From Ligustrum vulgare (taxonomy: Eukaryota; Streptophyta; Magnoliopsida; Lamiales; Oleaceae), in NCBI GenBank assembly GCA_963555705.1, contig OY743171.1:15747352-15811351 (forward strand): a DNA stretch of 64,000 bases. The letters are read 5' to 3'. Both the position numbers and the translations under genes were made by a program. Under the pieces are notes generated by a model, which saw nothing but the letters and a program-made list of their open reading frames with translations, ran no database searches and was not told the DNA's origin. Shown one piece after another: positions 45,706 through 56,935 of the stretch. Position 1 is the stretch's first letter; every line of letters starts with the position of its first letter.

Positions 45706-48450
45706 TGATAAGTGCTTTATTAACATTTATTTTATGCACTTATAACCTTGGACTAGCAATAATTTGATTCTATATAAGTATTATTAATGCATTTTATGTT
45801 TCATGCTGCATAGGATCACAAAGGAAGAGAAAAGAAGGAAAAAGGACCAAAATGCGCTTAAAATTGAAGATTGAGGACCTTGGGTGCAAATAAGTTACGA
45901 CCGTAATACATATATTCACGACCATAAACGTTTTCATATCATTGTGCAAAAATTAACAGAACCTGTCTTACGGCCGTAAACTAAAAGTTACGGCCGTAAC
46001 TTCAAAACGTGGAAAAAAGTATTGAAAGAGGAGCGGCTTGCTTGAAGATTGGAAGAAGAATTAAACAACTCGAGAAGGTGAATCAAGAAAGAAAATTTCA
46101 GAATTCTTCATGGCTTTAGGCGGCTAAGTTCTCCACCTAGTTCAAAGGGGACGTTGTATTTTAATTCCTTTGTTCATCATTTTTCCAAACTAGTAACGTA
46201 GTTCTAAATTCTTTACTTTAATTTTTTGGATTCTTATGCGTTTTTTAATACAATCAATGCAATTCTTTATTTGATTAAGGCCTTGTCATTTAATTTATTG
46301 TATTGAAATTTGCTATTTTGAATGATTGGATCCGTAATAGTCTTTTTGTTCAAATCATAGTAGCAAGTGAAAATTTGATATGTCCATAGAGAATTCCAAC
46401 TTAGGTTAATCGTCACGAGCTTGTGTGATTGATAATCTAATTCACCCTAATTCTTCTCAACCATTATATAGTTGTTGTCTTATGATAAGTGTATTTTATA
46501 CACTTATTTGTACGTCTAAATTAGAATAAATTATTTTCGTTTTAGAATATATGCTCCTTAATTTGTGTTTAATCGTTTACTTTTTAGAAAATGTCTCAAT
46601 CGAAGAAGAATGAAGCAATTAATGGAAAAATGACACAATTGGATGTTAATTAGGGCTAAACTGGACAAGTGAGGAGTTTGTAACGTCAACCGGGAAGGTT
46701 CATGGTGCTCAAGTGAACAAATCAGAGGTTGAAGGACCCAAGTGAAGGAATTGAGAGCTTAAATGAGCAAATCGAGAAGAAGATAAAGTTTGGGGACTAA
46801 ATTGCAACAATTGGAAGTTGAGAATTGAAGGTGCAATTAAAAGTCAAGGACCAACTTGCACAGTCGGAAAAAGATGGAAAATTGCATTGCAACGTCCTTC
46901 CTCGTGATCGCGGGATTTCTACCACGTGATCGCGAGGTGCCTCGAATTTTTCAACAGAGAGTTTTACCTATGCCTATGCGATTGCGAGGTTTTATACTAC
47001 GTGATCTCTTGGCTTTCCGGCTGGGCCAAATGTGGGCTTTTTCTCGCAATTTTCAACAGCATTCTCGTTTTTTGACCTAGGTTTTCTCCAAAACCTATAA
47101 ATACAACTCATTAGGCATGAAAATAAGACCTTTGCCTCTCCAAAGAACGACCACAATCGAGAAATCAACATCAAATTCTTGGGGAATCAAGCATCGCAAA
47201 GGGGCGTGAATTGAAGATAATTGAAGAATCAAAACTTGGTGCAAGATTTCCATTCTTTATATTATTTTTAATGAACGTTAATTTTTATTGTTATTGTTCT
47301 TTATTGATGATGTGTAACTAAATTCTATGTTGGGATGAACGATGTAGCCTAGTTATATTATTTTAATTCCAAATTCCGTTATTTTAATGTTTAGTTGCAT
47401 GTATTGATTTATTATTATTTTTAATGCTTGAATTGCTTGATCACCAGTTCATGATATATTGAATTATTTCCATAATCCGAGATGTGAGTTAATAATTTAG
47501 AACATGGTAATAAATCCGATAATTGAACAAGAGATAGAGATATACTCTTGTTATTATTGCGGTCGTGTGTGAATTCTTGTATTTATTGCATCTAGATAAG
47601 GAATATTCAGACCCGCTGTAGAGATACATGGTTGACTTATGTAGGTAGAATTGATTTAAACTCGAGAGAGGAATTTCAATATAAATTAGTGAATTCGACC
47701 TAGTACATAATTAGGAAATAAAACATGGAATTGGAGTTAATTTAATTGGCTAGGTGAAATCGTAAATCCCAACTATTTTACAATCGTTTTTAAAAACAAA
47801 ACAAATTTCGCAATTTAACTCTTTAATTGATTTTTTTTGTTTTAGATTTCAAACATCAAATTATTTTGTTCATTCAAATAAGGTTTAGAACTAACACATT
47901 TCGGTAATTAATAGCAGTCTCCGTGGGACGATAATCCGGACTCTTAGGTCCACTTTATTACTTCTCACGACCCGTGCACTTGCGGGGATATCTCGCATCG
48001 CGAGATGTTAGTGAACATCTTAAATCTAAAGAGCTTGTTTTAGGTTATTCAATGGCTAATGTTTGATTAGAGAGCTTATTCTAATTAAATGCAACTAAGG
48101 GAGAATAGGAATAGTTAGAGCTTACTAACTATTTACGGGTGATAAATCAAAGAAGAAATTGAACTCGCGTTGCTTGGAAAGTGATAACATTGTGATGAAA
48201 TACAACTGAACCTGAGAACTAGGATTTGTCAATAATTGATTTATATTCTATTTAATTTACGTTTTTCTTTTATTTTCAAGTTATTTACAATATTTGAACT
48301 CAAAACCCCCCCCATCTATTCTGATTGACACATCACTAAATTAGTTCCCGTTCCTTGTGGGATCGACTCTTACTTCCACTATTACAATTAAATTTGATAA
48401 TTGGCAAGTAAGATATTTATTTAAATTTTGGTGCATAACGACGCGCATCA
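45706..48450 (+). repeat. 3' LTR of Athila-like element, split by a solo LTR
   Basis: LTR sequence is 45706-46482 and 48023-48450 (about 1205 bp), matching the 5' LTR. It has four better-preserved TTACGGCCGTAA-type sites at 45896-46000. A 1535 bp insertion separates the parts. Confidence 0.95.
46483..48017 (+). mobile_element. Solo LTR of another gypsy element, TSD TCTTA
   Basis: 1535 bp from TGATAAGTGTATTTTATACA to GAGATGTTAGTGAACA, flanked by TCTTA at 46478-46482 and 48018-48022. The uninterrupted site is in the 5' LTR near 35641. No primer site, internal domain or second LTR is present, so it is a solo LTR left by recombination. It contains repeats of CGTGATCGCG-like text (46902-47010) and AACCTATAAATACAACTC (47091-47108), a likely TATA box. 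Its start resembles that of the host Athila LTR, suggesting a related Athila or Tat-type family. Confidence 0.93.
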
Positions 48451-48699
48451 TCCATCCCCTACACCAACATTTGTAATTTACTTCTTTCGCCAATCAATGT
48501 AATTTATTGTTTTTTGCAGTAAATGAACAATCAAATTTCAATGCATTCAAATTCTCTCTTGTAAACTTTTCTTCAATTTGTAATCAAATCTTCTTTCGTT
48601 TCGGAACAAGTGAGAAAAGACGGAAGGTAGTCTAGTGGCGCAGACCACTGTCGCACCGTGCCCCTTTCTGTGCTAAGAAGAAAGGTGCCCCATGAAAAT

Positions 48700-48712
48700 T
48701 GGTATCAGAGCC
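48700..48712 (+). promoter_or_regulatory. Primer-binding site of chromovirus-like element
   Basis: TGGTATCAGAGCC matches the complement of the initiator tRNA-Met 3' end. It marks the end of the 5' LTR a few bases upstream (exact LTR end not clear; ...GCCCCATGAAAAT precedes it). Confidence 0.88.
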
Positions 48713-48740
48713 TTGGCTCACTTCCCTCAATAAGAAAGCA

Positions 48741-49870
48741 ATGGATCAGAAAGCTTTGGATCCGAATGTATCACAAACCACCGATGTTGCTAATGCTCAA
48801 GGAAAAGGTTGAAATGGAGGCATCGTATATTTGGGGTAAACACATCCAACTTGATGAAAGCCGAGAGGCTTGCACAACAATGACTGAAGCTTTTGCAATC
48901 ATTCTTGGTTTGTAGGAAGAGATGGAAACATTGAGAGTTCAGACATAAATTCTCCAACGTGCTGTGGGTAATGGGAAAACTCCCCCACAAGAAGAGTATG
49001 CACTTAGGATCAGAATCTGGGAACCTTGCACCTATGGAGGGGCAAGTGATGCAAAGGAAGTTGGCAACTTCCTGTTTGACATGGAACAATAATTTCTTGC
49101 TCCGAGCATTAGAGATGAAGCAAGAAAGGTGACAACTGCTAGCATGTATCTGAGTAGAGATGCAAAATTGTGGTGGCGGACCAAATATGTTGATATTCAG
49201 ACCAACAGGGTCAGGATAGATTATTGGGACCTTCTGAAAGAAGCAATTCAAACTCAGTTTTTCCCAGAGAATGTGGAATATGAAGCCCGTCGGGCATTGC
49301 GGGAATTAAAACATACGGGCTCGTCAGGGAGTACGTGAAAGCCTTTTCTGGGCATATGCTTAGTATTCGAGACACGTCAGAAAAGGACATGCTTTTCACC
49401 TTCATGGAAGGCTTGAAACAGTGGACATGTACGGAACTCCAGAGGCAGAAGGTTATAAATTTGAGTACAGCAATGGGAGCTATCCGAATGCTTAATGAAT
49501 TATCAGATTGAAACCAAGAAGGATCGACCAACCCCGAGTAATCAATCTAAAGGTGGAGGAAATAAACAATTCAGAGTTAGCTGGAGCTCAAATGGAGGAG
49601 AACGGTACTCCAACCAAAGAGGAGGTGGATATCAAGGTTCTCGTCAGAACAACTCTCATGGTTATCATCAAGGTGGCCATCAAAGCAACTATCAGGGTAG
49701 TAACCAAAGCAATTGGAATAAAGGAAAGATAGCAGAGGGTAGATCTGATACTGCTCTTAAAATTGTATGCTTTCTATGTGAAGGGCCTCATCGAGTGTCT
49801 GATTGTTCCAAAAAGAATGGTAAACACCTATTGTCAACTAGTAAGTGGAGTATCAACTTCGAAGCAAGTT
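48741..49870 (+). pseudogene. gag of chromovirus-like element
   Basis: The ATG at 48741 (MDQKALDPNVSQTTDVANAQ) is followed by a shift. The capsid region is in pieces: KEVGNFLFDMEQ (49050-49090), VTTASMYLSRDAKLWWRTKY, IDYWDLLKEAIQTQFFPENV (49125-49338) and, after another shift, VREYVKAFSGHMLSIRDTSE, LFTFMEGLKQWTCTELQRQ (49330-49505). A Gly/Gln/Asn-rich linker precedes the zinc knuckle CFLCEGPHRVSDC (49768-49806). At least three frame changes and a TAA inside the capsid region (49090). Confidence 0.88.
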
Positions 49871-50559
49871 TCCCCGCCTGTCAGTAATAATGGCGTGACT
49901 GATTCTGAAGAGGACGAGGAGGTGGTCATGCATTTTCACATCGTAATATAATATCACATCGAACGACTGAAAAAGAGAAAGTTCATATGAATGAGGCAAA
50001 ACTGGAAGAACCAAAACCTTGCATTTGTCGAGCTAAAAGGTTAATGTACATTGATGTGAAGATCAATGGGAATCCCATCACGACCATGGTGGATACTGGA
50101 GCAACCCATAACTACCTTGCAAGTACTGAAGTAGGGCTACTTGGGTTGGTTCTAGAGAAAGGTAATGGGAAAGTAAAGGCCATCAACTCTGCTGCTAAGC
50201 TAATTGCCGGGGTAGCCAAATTAGTGTTAATCAAGTCCGTTCCTTTTGATGGAAGGACTAATTTTTCTGTTGTTCAGGTGGACGATTTCAAACTTTTTTT
50301 TGGGATTGAAATTTCTTCGGGATACGAAGATAGCAGTGTTCCCACACTCTGATTCCTTAATGATGATGGGTACTAAGTTGTGTGTTATATCTACATTGGC
50401 GGGAAAAGTTGGCGAGAGCATCTAGGCCATGCAATTCAGTAAGGGCATCAAGAGAAATGAACCCTCATTTTTGTGCACTCTTCGTCTAGAAGAGATCAAA
50501 AAGCTTTAGATACTATTCCAAAACCTGTTTGAAAGCTTATACAGGAATTTGAGGATAAA
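49871..50559 (+). pseudogene. Protease of chromovirus-like element
   Basis: The open segment 49987-50352 reads MYIDVKINGNPITTMVDTGA then THNYLASTEVGLLGL and FSVVQVDDFKLFFGIE: an aspartic protease with an intact D-T-G-A site and the D-F...G flap-like region (usual VILGM replaced by FFGIE). It ends at a frame break before the RT linker. Confidence 0.87.
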
Positions 50560-51862
50560 ATGCTAAAGGAGTTACCAAAAAGATTGCCTCCTAGGAGGGC
50601 AATTGATCACGAAATTGAACTTATTCCAGGGTCTAAGCTACCTGCTAGGGCACCCTACTGGATATCTCAACCTGAGCTGGAAGAGCGTAGGAAGCAACTT
50701 GGAGAAATGTTGGAAAGTGAATCGTGCCTGCGAAATCACCATATGGAGCTCCCATGTTATTTTAGAAAAAAGACTGATGGCTCTCTCAGAAAGTGTTGTG
50801 ATTATCGTGCCCTGAACAAGATCACTGTGAAAAATAGTGGCAGATTAATTTGACTGACTAAGCAAAGAAAAATACTATATGAAAATAGATCTTCAATCTG
50901 AATACTGGAAAGTTTGGATCAAGGAGGGAGATGAAGCAAAGACGACTGTGGTAACCAGATATGGAGCTTTCGAATTTAAAGTCATGCCTTTTGGCAAATG
51001 CTCCTACTACTTTTTGCATGATGATGAATCAGGTGCTTGATGGATTTTTGGATGATTTCGTGGTCGTGTACTTGGACGACATTGTAATCTATAGCGAGAC
51101 ATTAGAGGAACATGTGCAACATGTTAGAAGAGTCCTTAGTCGACTTCGAGAGAATGAACTTTATGCTAAGCCATCCAAATGCTCATTCGCCCAAACTTCT
51201 ATTAGCGTCTTGGGTCACATCATTGAGCAAGGAAAGGTTCGCATAGATTCGAAGAAAGTGGCAGCAATCAAGGATTGACAACTACCAAAGAACGTACATG
51301 ATGTACGCTCATTTCTTGGGTTCTGCAATTTTTATCGAAGATTCATGAAGGGATACTCAGAAATTGCACTACCTCTGACTGAACTAACAAAGAAGGAAAA
51401 AGTTTGGGATTGGTCTGCACAATGCCAAACGGCTTTCAAGAAATTGAAGAAGTCTATTTTGACAAACTCGGTATTAGCCTTACCGGATGTGATGAACCCA
51501 TTTGAAGTTTAGACCGATGCTTCAGATCTTGCTCTTGGTGGAGTCCTCATATAGGAAGGACATTTAGTTGCTTTTGAAAGTCGAAAGCTCAATAATGTAG
51601 AGCGTCGTTATTTGGCACACGAAAAAGTGTTGTTGGCGGTTGTACATTGCCTCAGAGTATGTCGTCACTATCTACTTGGGTCTCCATTTATTGTGAAAAT
51701 CGATAATATTGCGGTTAGCCACTTCATGTCCTAACCGAAACTTTCGAGCAAACAAGCTCGCTGGCAAGAACTTCTTTTAGAGTTCAACTTCATGTTGGAG
51801 TATTGTCCCAGATCTAGCAACCATGTCGCAGATGCTCTCAGTCATCGTGCTGACTTAGCTTT
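50560..51862 (+). pseudogene. Reverse transcriptase and RNase H of chromovirus-like element
   Basis: Linker and palm: LPPRRAIDHEIELIPGSKLP, RKKTDGSLRKCCDYRALNKI; a disrupted stretch (50850-50960) holds MKIDLQS and [14 protein letters not shown]; then YLDDIVIYSETLEEHVQHVR with the YLDD active site (about 51070), HIIEQGKVRIDSKKVAAIKD and FLGFCNFYRRFMKGYSEIAL. RNase H follows with TDASDLALGGVLI, ERRYLAHEKVLLAVVHCLR and RSSNHVADALSHR. Stops at 50851, 51276, 51511, 51553 and 51732 by eye. Inactive. Confidence 0.9.
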
Positions 51863-51873
51863 TCATTTGTGCA

Positions 51874-52463
51874 ATGACCTCTCTTTCAGGGAGCAGAGTT
51901 ACCGCAGGTATCAGGGATCGAATAAGGTCACTTCTTGAGAAGGACTCAGCTACACAGTATTTGGTTGACCTAATCAAGCAGGGCAAGACTCGTCAGTTCT
52001 GGATAGATAGGGATTTATTAAAGGCAAAAGGTGACTGCCTGTATGTTTTGAAGGGAAGAATTTTTAGGAAATCTTTAATAACAGAATGCCACGACACACT
52101 TTGGGCCAAACATCCAGGAGTCGAACGCACTTGTGCACTATTACAACGTGCATTCTATTGGCCGAAAATGCGGGACGACATTGCAACTTATGTGAAAACT
52201 TGTCTTATTTGTCAACAAGATAAGGCAGATCATCAGAAAAAGGCAGGCTTGCTTGAATCTCTTTCCATCCCATCCAGGCCATTTGAAAGTGTATCGATAG
52301 ATTATATAATTGGATTTCCAAAAGTCGCATATTTTGACACCATTATCGTGGTGGTTGACCATTTATCAAAATATGCAATTTTCATCATAACGCCTAAGTA
52401 TGTTTGCACCGAAGAAACAACTCATCTCCTCTTCAAGTATATTGTCAAATACGGGGGGCCAAC
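51874..52463 (+). pseudogene. Integrase N-terminal half of chromovirus-like element, cut by Tat insertion
   Basis: Open from 51874: zinc-binding domain with HDTLWAKHPGVERTCALLQR and CLICQQDKADHQKKAGLL (HHCC), then the start of the core, FESVSIDYIIGFPKVAYFDT (first catalytic Asp) and VVDHLSKYAIF, up to HLLFKYIVKYGG at 52455. The Tat LTR begins at 52464, so the second Asp, the Glu and the C terminus are gone from this side; they should continue after the Tat element, beyond the window or disrupted. Confidence 0.9.
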
Positions 52464-52871
52464 TGTAATGGGTATAAACCCAAGTGTTAATGGATATCTT
52501 ATGGGCCTACAATGATAAAAATAAATAAAAATCATTGGACTAGAAATCGAAGTCCAATAATCCAATAATAAGATGCCATAGTTAAGAACAATTGGAATCC
52601 CACTAATTGGACCACAAATAAGGGAAAATGAATATATAAATGTTAATTCTTGATTGGCCCCATGAATCCTACAAAATTGGGCTAGACTTTAGGAAAGATT
52701 GGTAGTAATAAAGTAATTGCCTAGTAATCCAATCTGTAACTAAGGAAAGAAAGAGGAGTACTTGCTAAAATCAAGAGAGTTAACGTACAGGGAAAGTCAT
52801 TACATAAAAGGGAGAAATCTGACCTCAACCTCAAGACACAAAAAATTAAAAGAAAAAAAGAGAATACATCA
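52464..52871 (+). repeat. 5' LTR of Tat element, about 408 bp
   Basis: TGTAATGG... to ...GAATACATCA, just before ATAGTTTGGCGCCC. The first 185 bp match 62420-62645 with few differences. Confidence 0.88.
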
Positions 52872-52877
52872 ATAGTT

Positions 52878-52895
52878 TGGCGCCCAGCTTGGGGC
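52878..52895 (+). promoter_or_regulatory. Primer-binding site of Tat element
   Basis: TGGCGCCCAGCTTGGGGC a few bases after the LTR end. Tat elements commonly show TGGCGCCCACCGTGGGGC here; this is a variant of it. Confidence 0.82.
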
Positions 52896-52910
52896 ACGAA
52901 AATAAGAAAA

Positions 52911-54330
52911 ATGGTGACAATTCGGAGAGCGCAAGAGGAAGGTCCATCGAAAACTAGTGTCCCACAACAAACAAATCAAGGAACAGTGCAAGAAAATGTG
53001 CAGCAACCTGGAGTACAAAACCCCAACGGGGCAACTTTGCAGCAAGAAGCTCGAACAACGAATTACACGGCCGAACAAATAAACGAGTTAATCAAAACAG
53101 TAGTCGCTGCAGCGCTGTCCACAAGAGGTATACAAGATCAACGAAAGGAAACAGACGGGCCAGCAATTTCGGCACAAAACCCCACTCAGGCGAACTTGAG
53201 GTTACCGGAAGAAAGCGGTGAAACAGAACCAGGTGAGCAGGAAGAAAGCCGCCAACCAACTGACAACAAAACCTGGAATAATACCTACCTTGGGGATGAC
53301 CGAGAACGGAAGAAATGGGCTAATTCGTTTACGAGAGAAATACTGGATGAACCTCTCCAAAAAAATTTCAAGTTTCCAAACCTACCAGAGTATGATGGGG
53401 TATCTGACCCTAAGGAGCATCTGGAACGTTTTGAGAGCATGATGTTACTATATGGCTTCAATGACGCCATAACATGCCGAGTGTTCCTGACTACCCTAAA
53501 AGGCAGTGCTCAGACTTGGTTCTCTCAACTTCCTATCGACTCCATCTCCTATTTCGAAAGTTTCTCCGATTGTTTCCTCAAGGATTTTGCCAGTGGCAAG
53601 AGTTATAGAAAGACCAGTGGACAATTGATGACGGTCAGACAGCAACATGGTGAATCCCACAGACATTAAATCCAACGATTCAACAAAGAAGCGTTAGATG
53701 TCCCTAACCTCGATGTAGAGTTGTCTGCGCAATCCTAACTAATGGGCTGAGACAAGGGCGTTTCTTCATATCATTGACTAAGAGCCCACCGACCGACATT
53801 ACGGAACTGCTGGCAAGGGCAGAGAAATACATCAATGTTGAGGAAGCACAAAAAGCAAAAGAGGAAACAGAAAAAGGCACTAAGAGGAAGGATCCAAAAG
53901 AATCCCCCAAGGAAGATCCAAAGAAGCAAAAACAACGAGAACCGAGCAGAGACTTTCGAGGAAAATATCAGCACTACACGCCCATCAATGTCTCTCGACA
54001 GGAAGCAATCATGTCGATCTCGAATAAAGGAGTAGTTTCATGGCCAAAACCGTTAAAAATAGTCGAACGGGGCCCGATGAGCTGCGCCTACTGCTGGTTT
54101 CACAAAGGACCAGGACACCGAACAGAAGACTTCTACCAGTTGAAAGATGAGGTTGAACGCCTAATAAGATTTGGATATCTTGGACAATTCATAAAAAGAG
54201 AAAGATTCGAAGAAGAAAGACAGCAACGCGCTGCACCTCCAGAGCAAAGGCCGCCTGAGCATAACCAATTACAAAAACTCAACCCCCCACCAGGGGGAGT
54301 AATCACCGTCCTCACCGGGGGGCATTCTTG
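52911..54330 (+). pseudogene. gag of Tat element
   Basis: The ATG at 52911 opens a frame to 53669 with a low-complexity N terminus (QQTNQGTVQENVQQPG) and the capsid part: FKFPNLPEYDGVSDPKEHLE, FESMMLLYGFNDAITCRVF, LKGSAQTWFSQLPIDSISYF, FLKDFASGKSYRKTSGQL. TAA at 53667 ends it. After a shift the frame 53774-54667 continues with PTDITELLARAEKYINVEEA, a Lys-rich linker and a zinc-finger-like CAYCWFHKGPGHRTEDFYQL (54086-54145), in which the last Cys of the usual H..DTEDC is Phe. Gag packages element RNA; broken here. Confidence 0.9.
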
Positions 54331-54740
54331 TGGAGATAGTAGGTCGGCTTGGAAAGCTTACCAACGAGATGTTCGGAGAAGAACCTCAGTATGGGACCGC
54401 ATTGGAAGTCCAGAGGTTATGCAGATCAGCGGTTATCAGGACGAACCGATCTCATTCACTGACATAGACTTGGAAGGAATCCACTTCCCACATAACGATG
54501 TGATCTTTATATCTATGATGGTAGCAAATTTTCAGGTCAGGAGAACCCTAGTCGACACTGGAAGCTCTGCAGATGTGTTGTTTTACCCAGCTTATGAGAA
54601 GATGGGACTCGACCCGAGATACTTGAAGAAGGTGAGCAGCCCCTCGTTGTATTTGGAGGAGGAGTGATTAGAGCAGAAGGGGTCGTGGAGTTATTGGTGT
54701 CCTTAGGCGAGGAACCACGGAGAAAAATGAAAATGGAGAA
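54331..54740 (+). pseudogene. Protease of Tat element
   Basis: In the same frame as the gag tail: ITFTDIDLEGIHFPHND-like text, VRRTLVDTGSSADVLFYPAY with the D-T-G-S active site (54556) and MGLDPRYLKKVSSP. It loses frame near 54650; after the shift GVIRAEGVVELLVSLGEEPR and MENFLVV complete the domain. Usual Tat arrangement. Confidence 0.88.
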
Positions 54741-56322
54741 TTTCCTAGTAGTTTGAGCCCCATCCCCATACAATGCTATTCTTGGAAGACCGACGTTGAA
54801 CCAGTTCCAAGCGATCTCCTCCACACTCCACTTGAAGGTCAAATTCCCAACAGGACAGGGGATAGGGGAAGTCAGGGGAGATTAGGCCATGGCGAGAACA
54901 TGTTTTGTAAAGGATATACAGAATGGTTTGGCATCTGAAGGTGAACCTATGCAACAAAGAAACTCGGAGAAGAGAGACAGAGAGGCCCGATTCACAGCGG
55001 GACAAGATGAAGTTTTGAAAGTGTTATTCTTAGACTCAAAAGATGAAACCAAAACCACCAGAATTGGAGGAGCCTTGGGTGAAGAGTTGGAACAGAAATT
55101 AACCGCATTCCTAGTCGAGAACAAGGGGATATTCGCATGGAAACCATCAGACATGCCTGGTATCGACCCCAGTCTGGTATCCCACCATTTGCGAGCAGAA
55201 CCAGGAGTGAGACCAAAGAAGCAGAAGAAAAGGTATATGGGAGCGGACAAATCAAGGATTGCAGAGCAAGAAGTCGATAAACTGTTGGAAGCTGGATACA
55301 TTCGCAAAGTTATGTACCCAGAATGGCTTGCAAATATTGTACTCGTTCCAAAAGCTAATGGCTCTTGGAGAATGTACGTCGACTTCACGGATTTAAATAA
55401 GGCGTGTCCGAAAGACCCATTTCCCCTCCGGAGAATCGACTTGCTGGTGGACTCGACATCGGGATGTGAATGGCTCTCCTTTATGGAAGCTTTTGCGGGA
55501 TATAATCAGATTCGAATAGCCGAAGAAGATGAGGAGAAAACTAGTTTCGTAACTGATAGTGGCATTTATTGCTACCGTGTAACGCCATTCGGATTGAAGA
55601 ACGCGGGGTCAACTTATCAGAGGCTAGTAAACCAGATGTTCAAGGGAATGATTGGGCAGAACATGGAAGTGTACGTTGATGATATGCTAGTCAAAACTGG
55701 CAAGGGAGGCTGTCACGTACGAGATCTGCAACAGGCAATCGATGTAATGAAAAAATTTGGAATGAAACTCAACCCTGCAAAATGCACTTTTGGTGTGCGA
55801 TCTGGAAAATTCCTCGGGTACATGGTATCCGAACGCGGTATAGAGATCAACTCGGAAAAAATAAAAGCAATTCAAGAAATGGCAGCCCCACGCAACATTC
55901 AGGAGATCCAGAGACTCACGGGAAGAATGGCAGCACTTAGCCGTTTCCTATCACGCGCAGTGGACAAAGGTATGCCTTTCTTCAAAATCCTTCGTAAATC
56001 AAAGAATTTTGATTGGACAGATGGATGCCAGATAGCTTTTGAGCAATTAAAGGATCACTTGTCGTCAGCACCAATGTTGGTAAAACCTGACGATGGAGAC
56101 CATTTACATCTTTACCTAGCAGTATCAGATGAAGCAGTAAGTTCAGTGCTAGTGAAAGATGATGGAAAGTTGCAAAAACCTGTTTATTATGTAAGTAAGA
56201 TGTTGCACGGGGCTGAAATTAGGTACACTGGAACGGAGAAAATATCACTCGCCCTAGTCATAACGGCCCGAAAGCTAAGGCCCTACTTCCAATCGCACCA
56301 GGTGACAGTTCTAACTGACTAA
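54741..56322 (+). pseudogene. Reverse transcriptase and first RNase H of Tat element
   Basis: A long open stretch of 477 codons (54889-56322). RT: EVDKLLEAGYIRKVMYPEWL, NGSWRMYVDFTDLNKACPKD, FPLRRIDLLVDSTSG, AGYNQIRIAEEDEEKTSFVT, YRVTPFGLKNAGSTYQRLV, and the active site EVYVDDMLVKT (about 55668). Connection: LTGRMAALSRFLSRAVDKG. RNase H: LHLYLAVSDEAVSSVLVKD, where the usual first acidic residue is replaced by Ser-Asp, and YVSKMLHGAEIRYTGTEKIS. A stop (TAA, 56320) follows VTVLTD. RT Cys-for-common residues (FMEAFAGY for MDAFSGY) suggest decay although the frame is open. Confidence 0.92.
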
Positions 56323-56325
56323 CCT

Positions 56326-56935
56326 TTGCAACAGACATTAGCTAAACCAGATGCTTCAGGAAGGATGCTTAAGTCGTCCATCGAACTGAGTGAGTATGGC
56401 CTTATCTACAAACTACGGCCCGCCATCAAAAGGCAAGTGCTCGCAGATTTTGTGGTGGAATGCACACATGCAGAAGGAAAACCAAAGAGTGACAGTGAGC
56501 AAGAATGGATGATTCATGTTGATGGATCGTCATCATCTCAGGGAGCGGGCGTGGGCTTCGTTTTAAAAGACCCGACGGGACACGTGCACAACTTTGCACT
56601 CAACTTTGAATTTCAGGCATCCAACAATGAAGCGGAATTACGAAGCACTCTTGATGGGGATCAAATTGGCAGCCCAAGCAGGCGCTCGGAAAATAGTGGC
56701 GTATAGCGACTCGCAGTTGGTTGTGAAGCAAGTGAAGGGGGAGTATGAGGCACGAGAAATTATGATGCGGAAATACTTACAAAAAGTACAGGAAGAGTGT
56801 GCGAAGCTCACGTCATTTGCTGTCGTGCAAATCCCACGAGAGGAGAACTTTGAAGCTGATGCTTTGGCTAAATTGGGAAATTCGGCATTACCCTGCAACA
56901 GTAATACTATATTCCTACAACAGCTCCAGCAATGA
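56326..56935 (+). pseudogene. Second (archaeal-type) RNase H of Tat element
   Basis: The linker LTKPDASGRMLK-like text leads to the second RNase H: WMIHVDGSSSSQGAGVGFVL (first Asp, about 56515), FEFQASNNEAE (Glu), then a frameshift at about 56640 and ALLMGIKLAAQAGARKIVAY, SDSQLVVKQVKGEYEAR (Asp), ENFEADALAKLGNSA (Asp). All four catalytic acids are present but in two frames. This domain separates Tat from other plant gypsy lineages. Confidence 0.92.

Larger units (their letters stand above)
34870..48450 (+). mobile_element. Athila-like Ty3/gypsy retrotransposon, 13.6 kb, TSD TCCAT
   Basis: Both LTRs begin TGATAAGTGCTTTATTAACA and end ATAACGACGCGCATCA. The element is flanked by TCCAT at 34865-34869 and 48451-48455, so the ends are exact. 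Order inside: tRNA-Asp-type primer site, gag, protease, RT, RNase H, integrase, a long spacer, an extra third ORF, another long spacer, polypurine tract. The extra ORF, large LTR-to-ORF spacers and primer type are hallmarks of Athila. Frames are broken in every domain although the two LTRs remain similar (on the order of 30 differences in 1.2 kb by eye). A solo LTR sits in its 3' LTR. Confidence 0.95.
48456..52463 (+). mobile_element. Chromovirus-like Ty3/gypsy element, truncated by later insertions
   Basis: Sequence after the Athila target duplication leads to a primer site (48700) and then gag, protease, RT, RNase H and integrase in order. It breaks off inside integrase at 52463, where a Tat element is inserted. 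Initiator-Met priming, the CEGPHRVSDC knuckle, DTGATHNYLA protease and CQQDK integrase finger fit chromoviruses such as Galadriel or Reina types; the chromodomain would lie beyond the break. Many stops: dead. Confidence 0.85.

Noticed and set aside
46856..47080. 74-codon ORF
   Set aside because: Lies in the solo LTR at 46483-48017 without any protein features.
48620..48700. tRNA-like text 'tagtctagtggcgcagaccactgtcgcacc'
   Set aside because: It sits where the LTR end and PBS of the chromovirus are expected, and no complete cloverleaf can be made.
52452..52463. Polypurine-like CGGGGGGCCAAC before the Tat 5' LTR
   Set aside because: It resembles the Tat tract at 62406 but continues the integrase frame of the interrupted chromovirus (KYGG...), so the likeness is probably chance.
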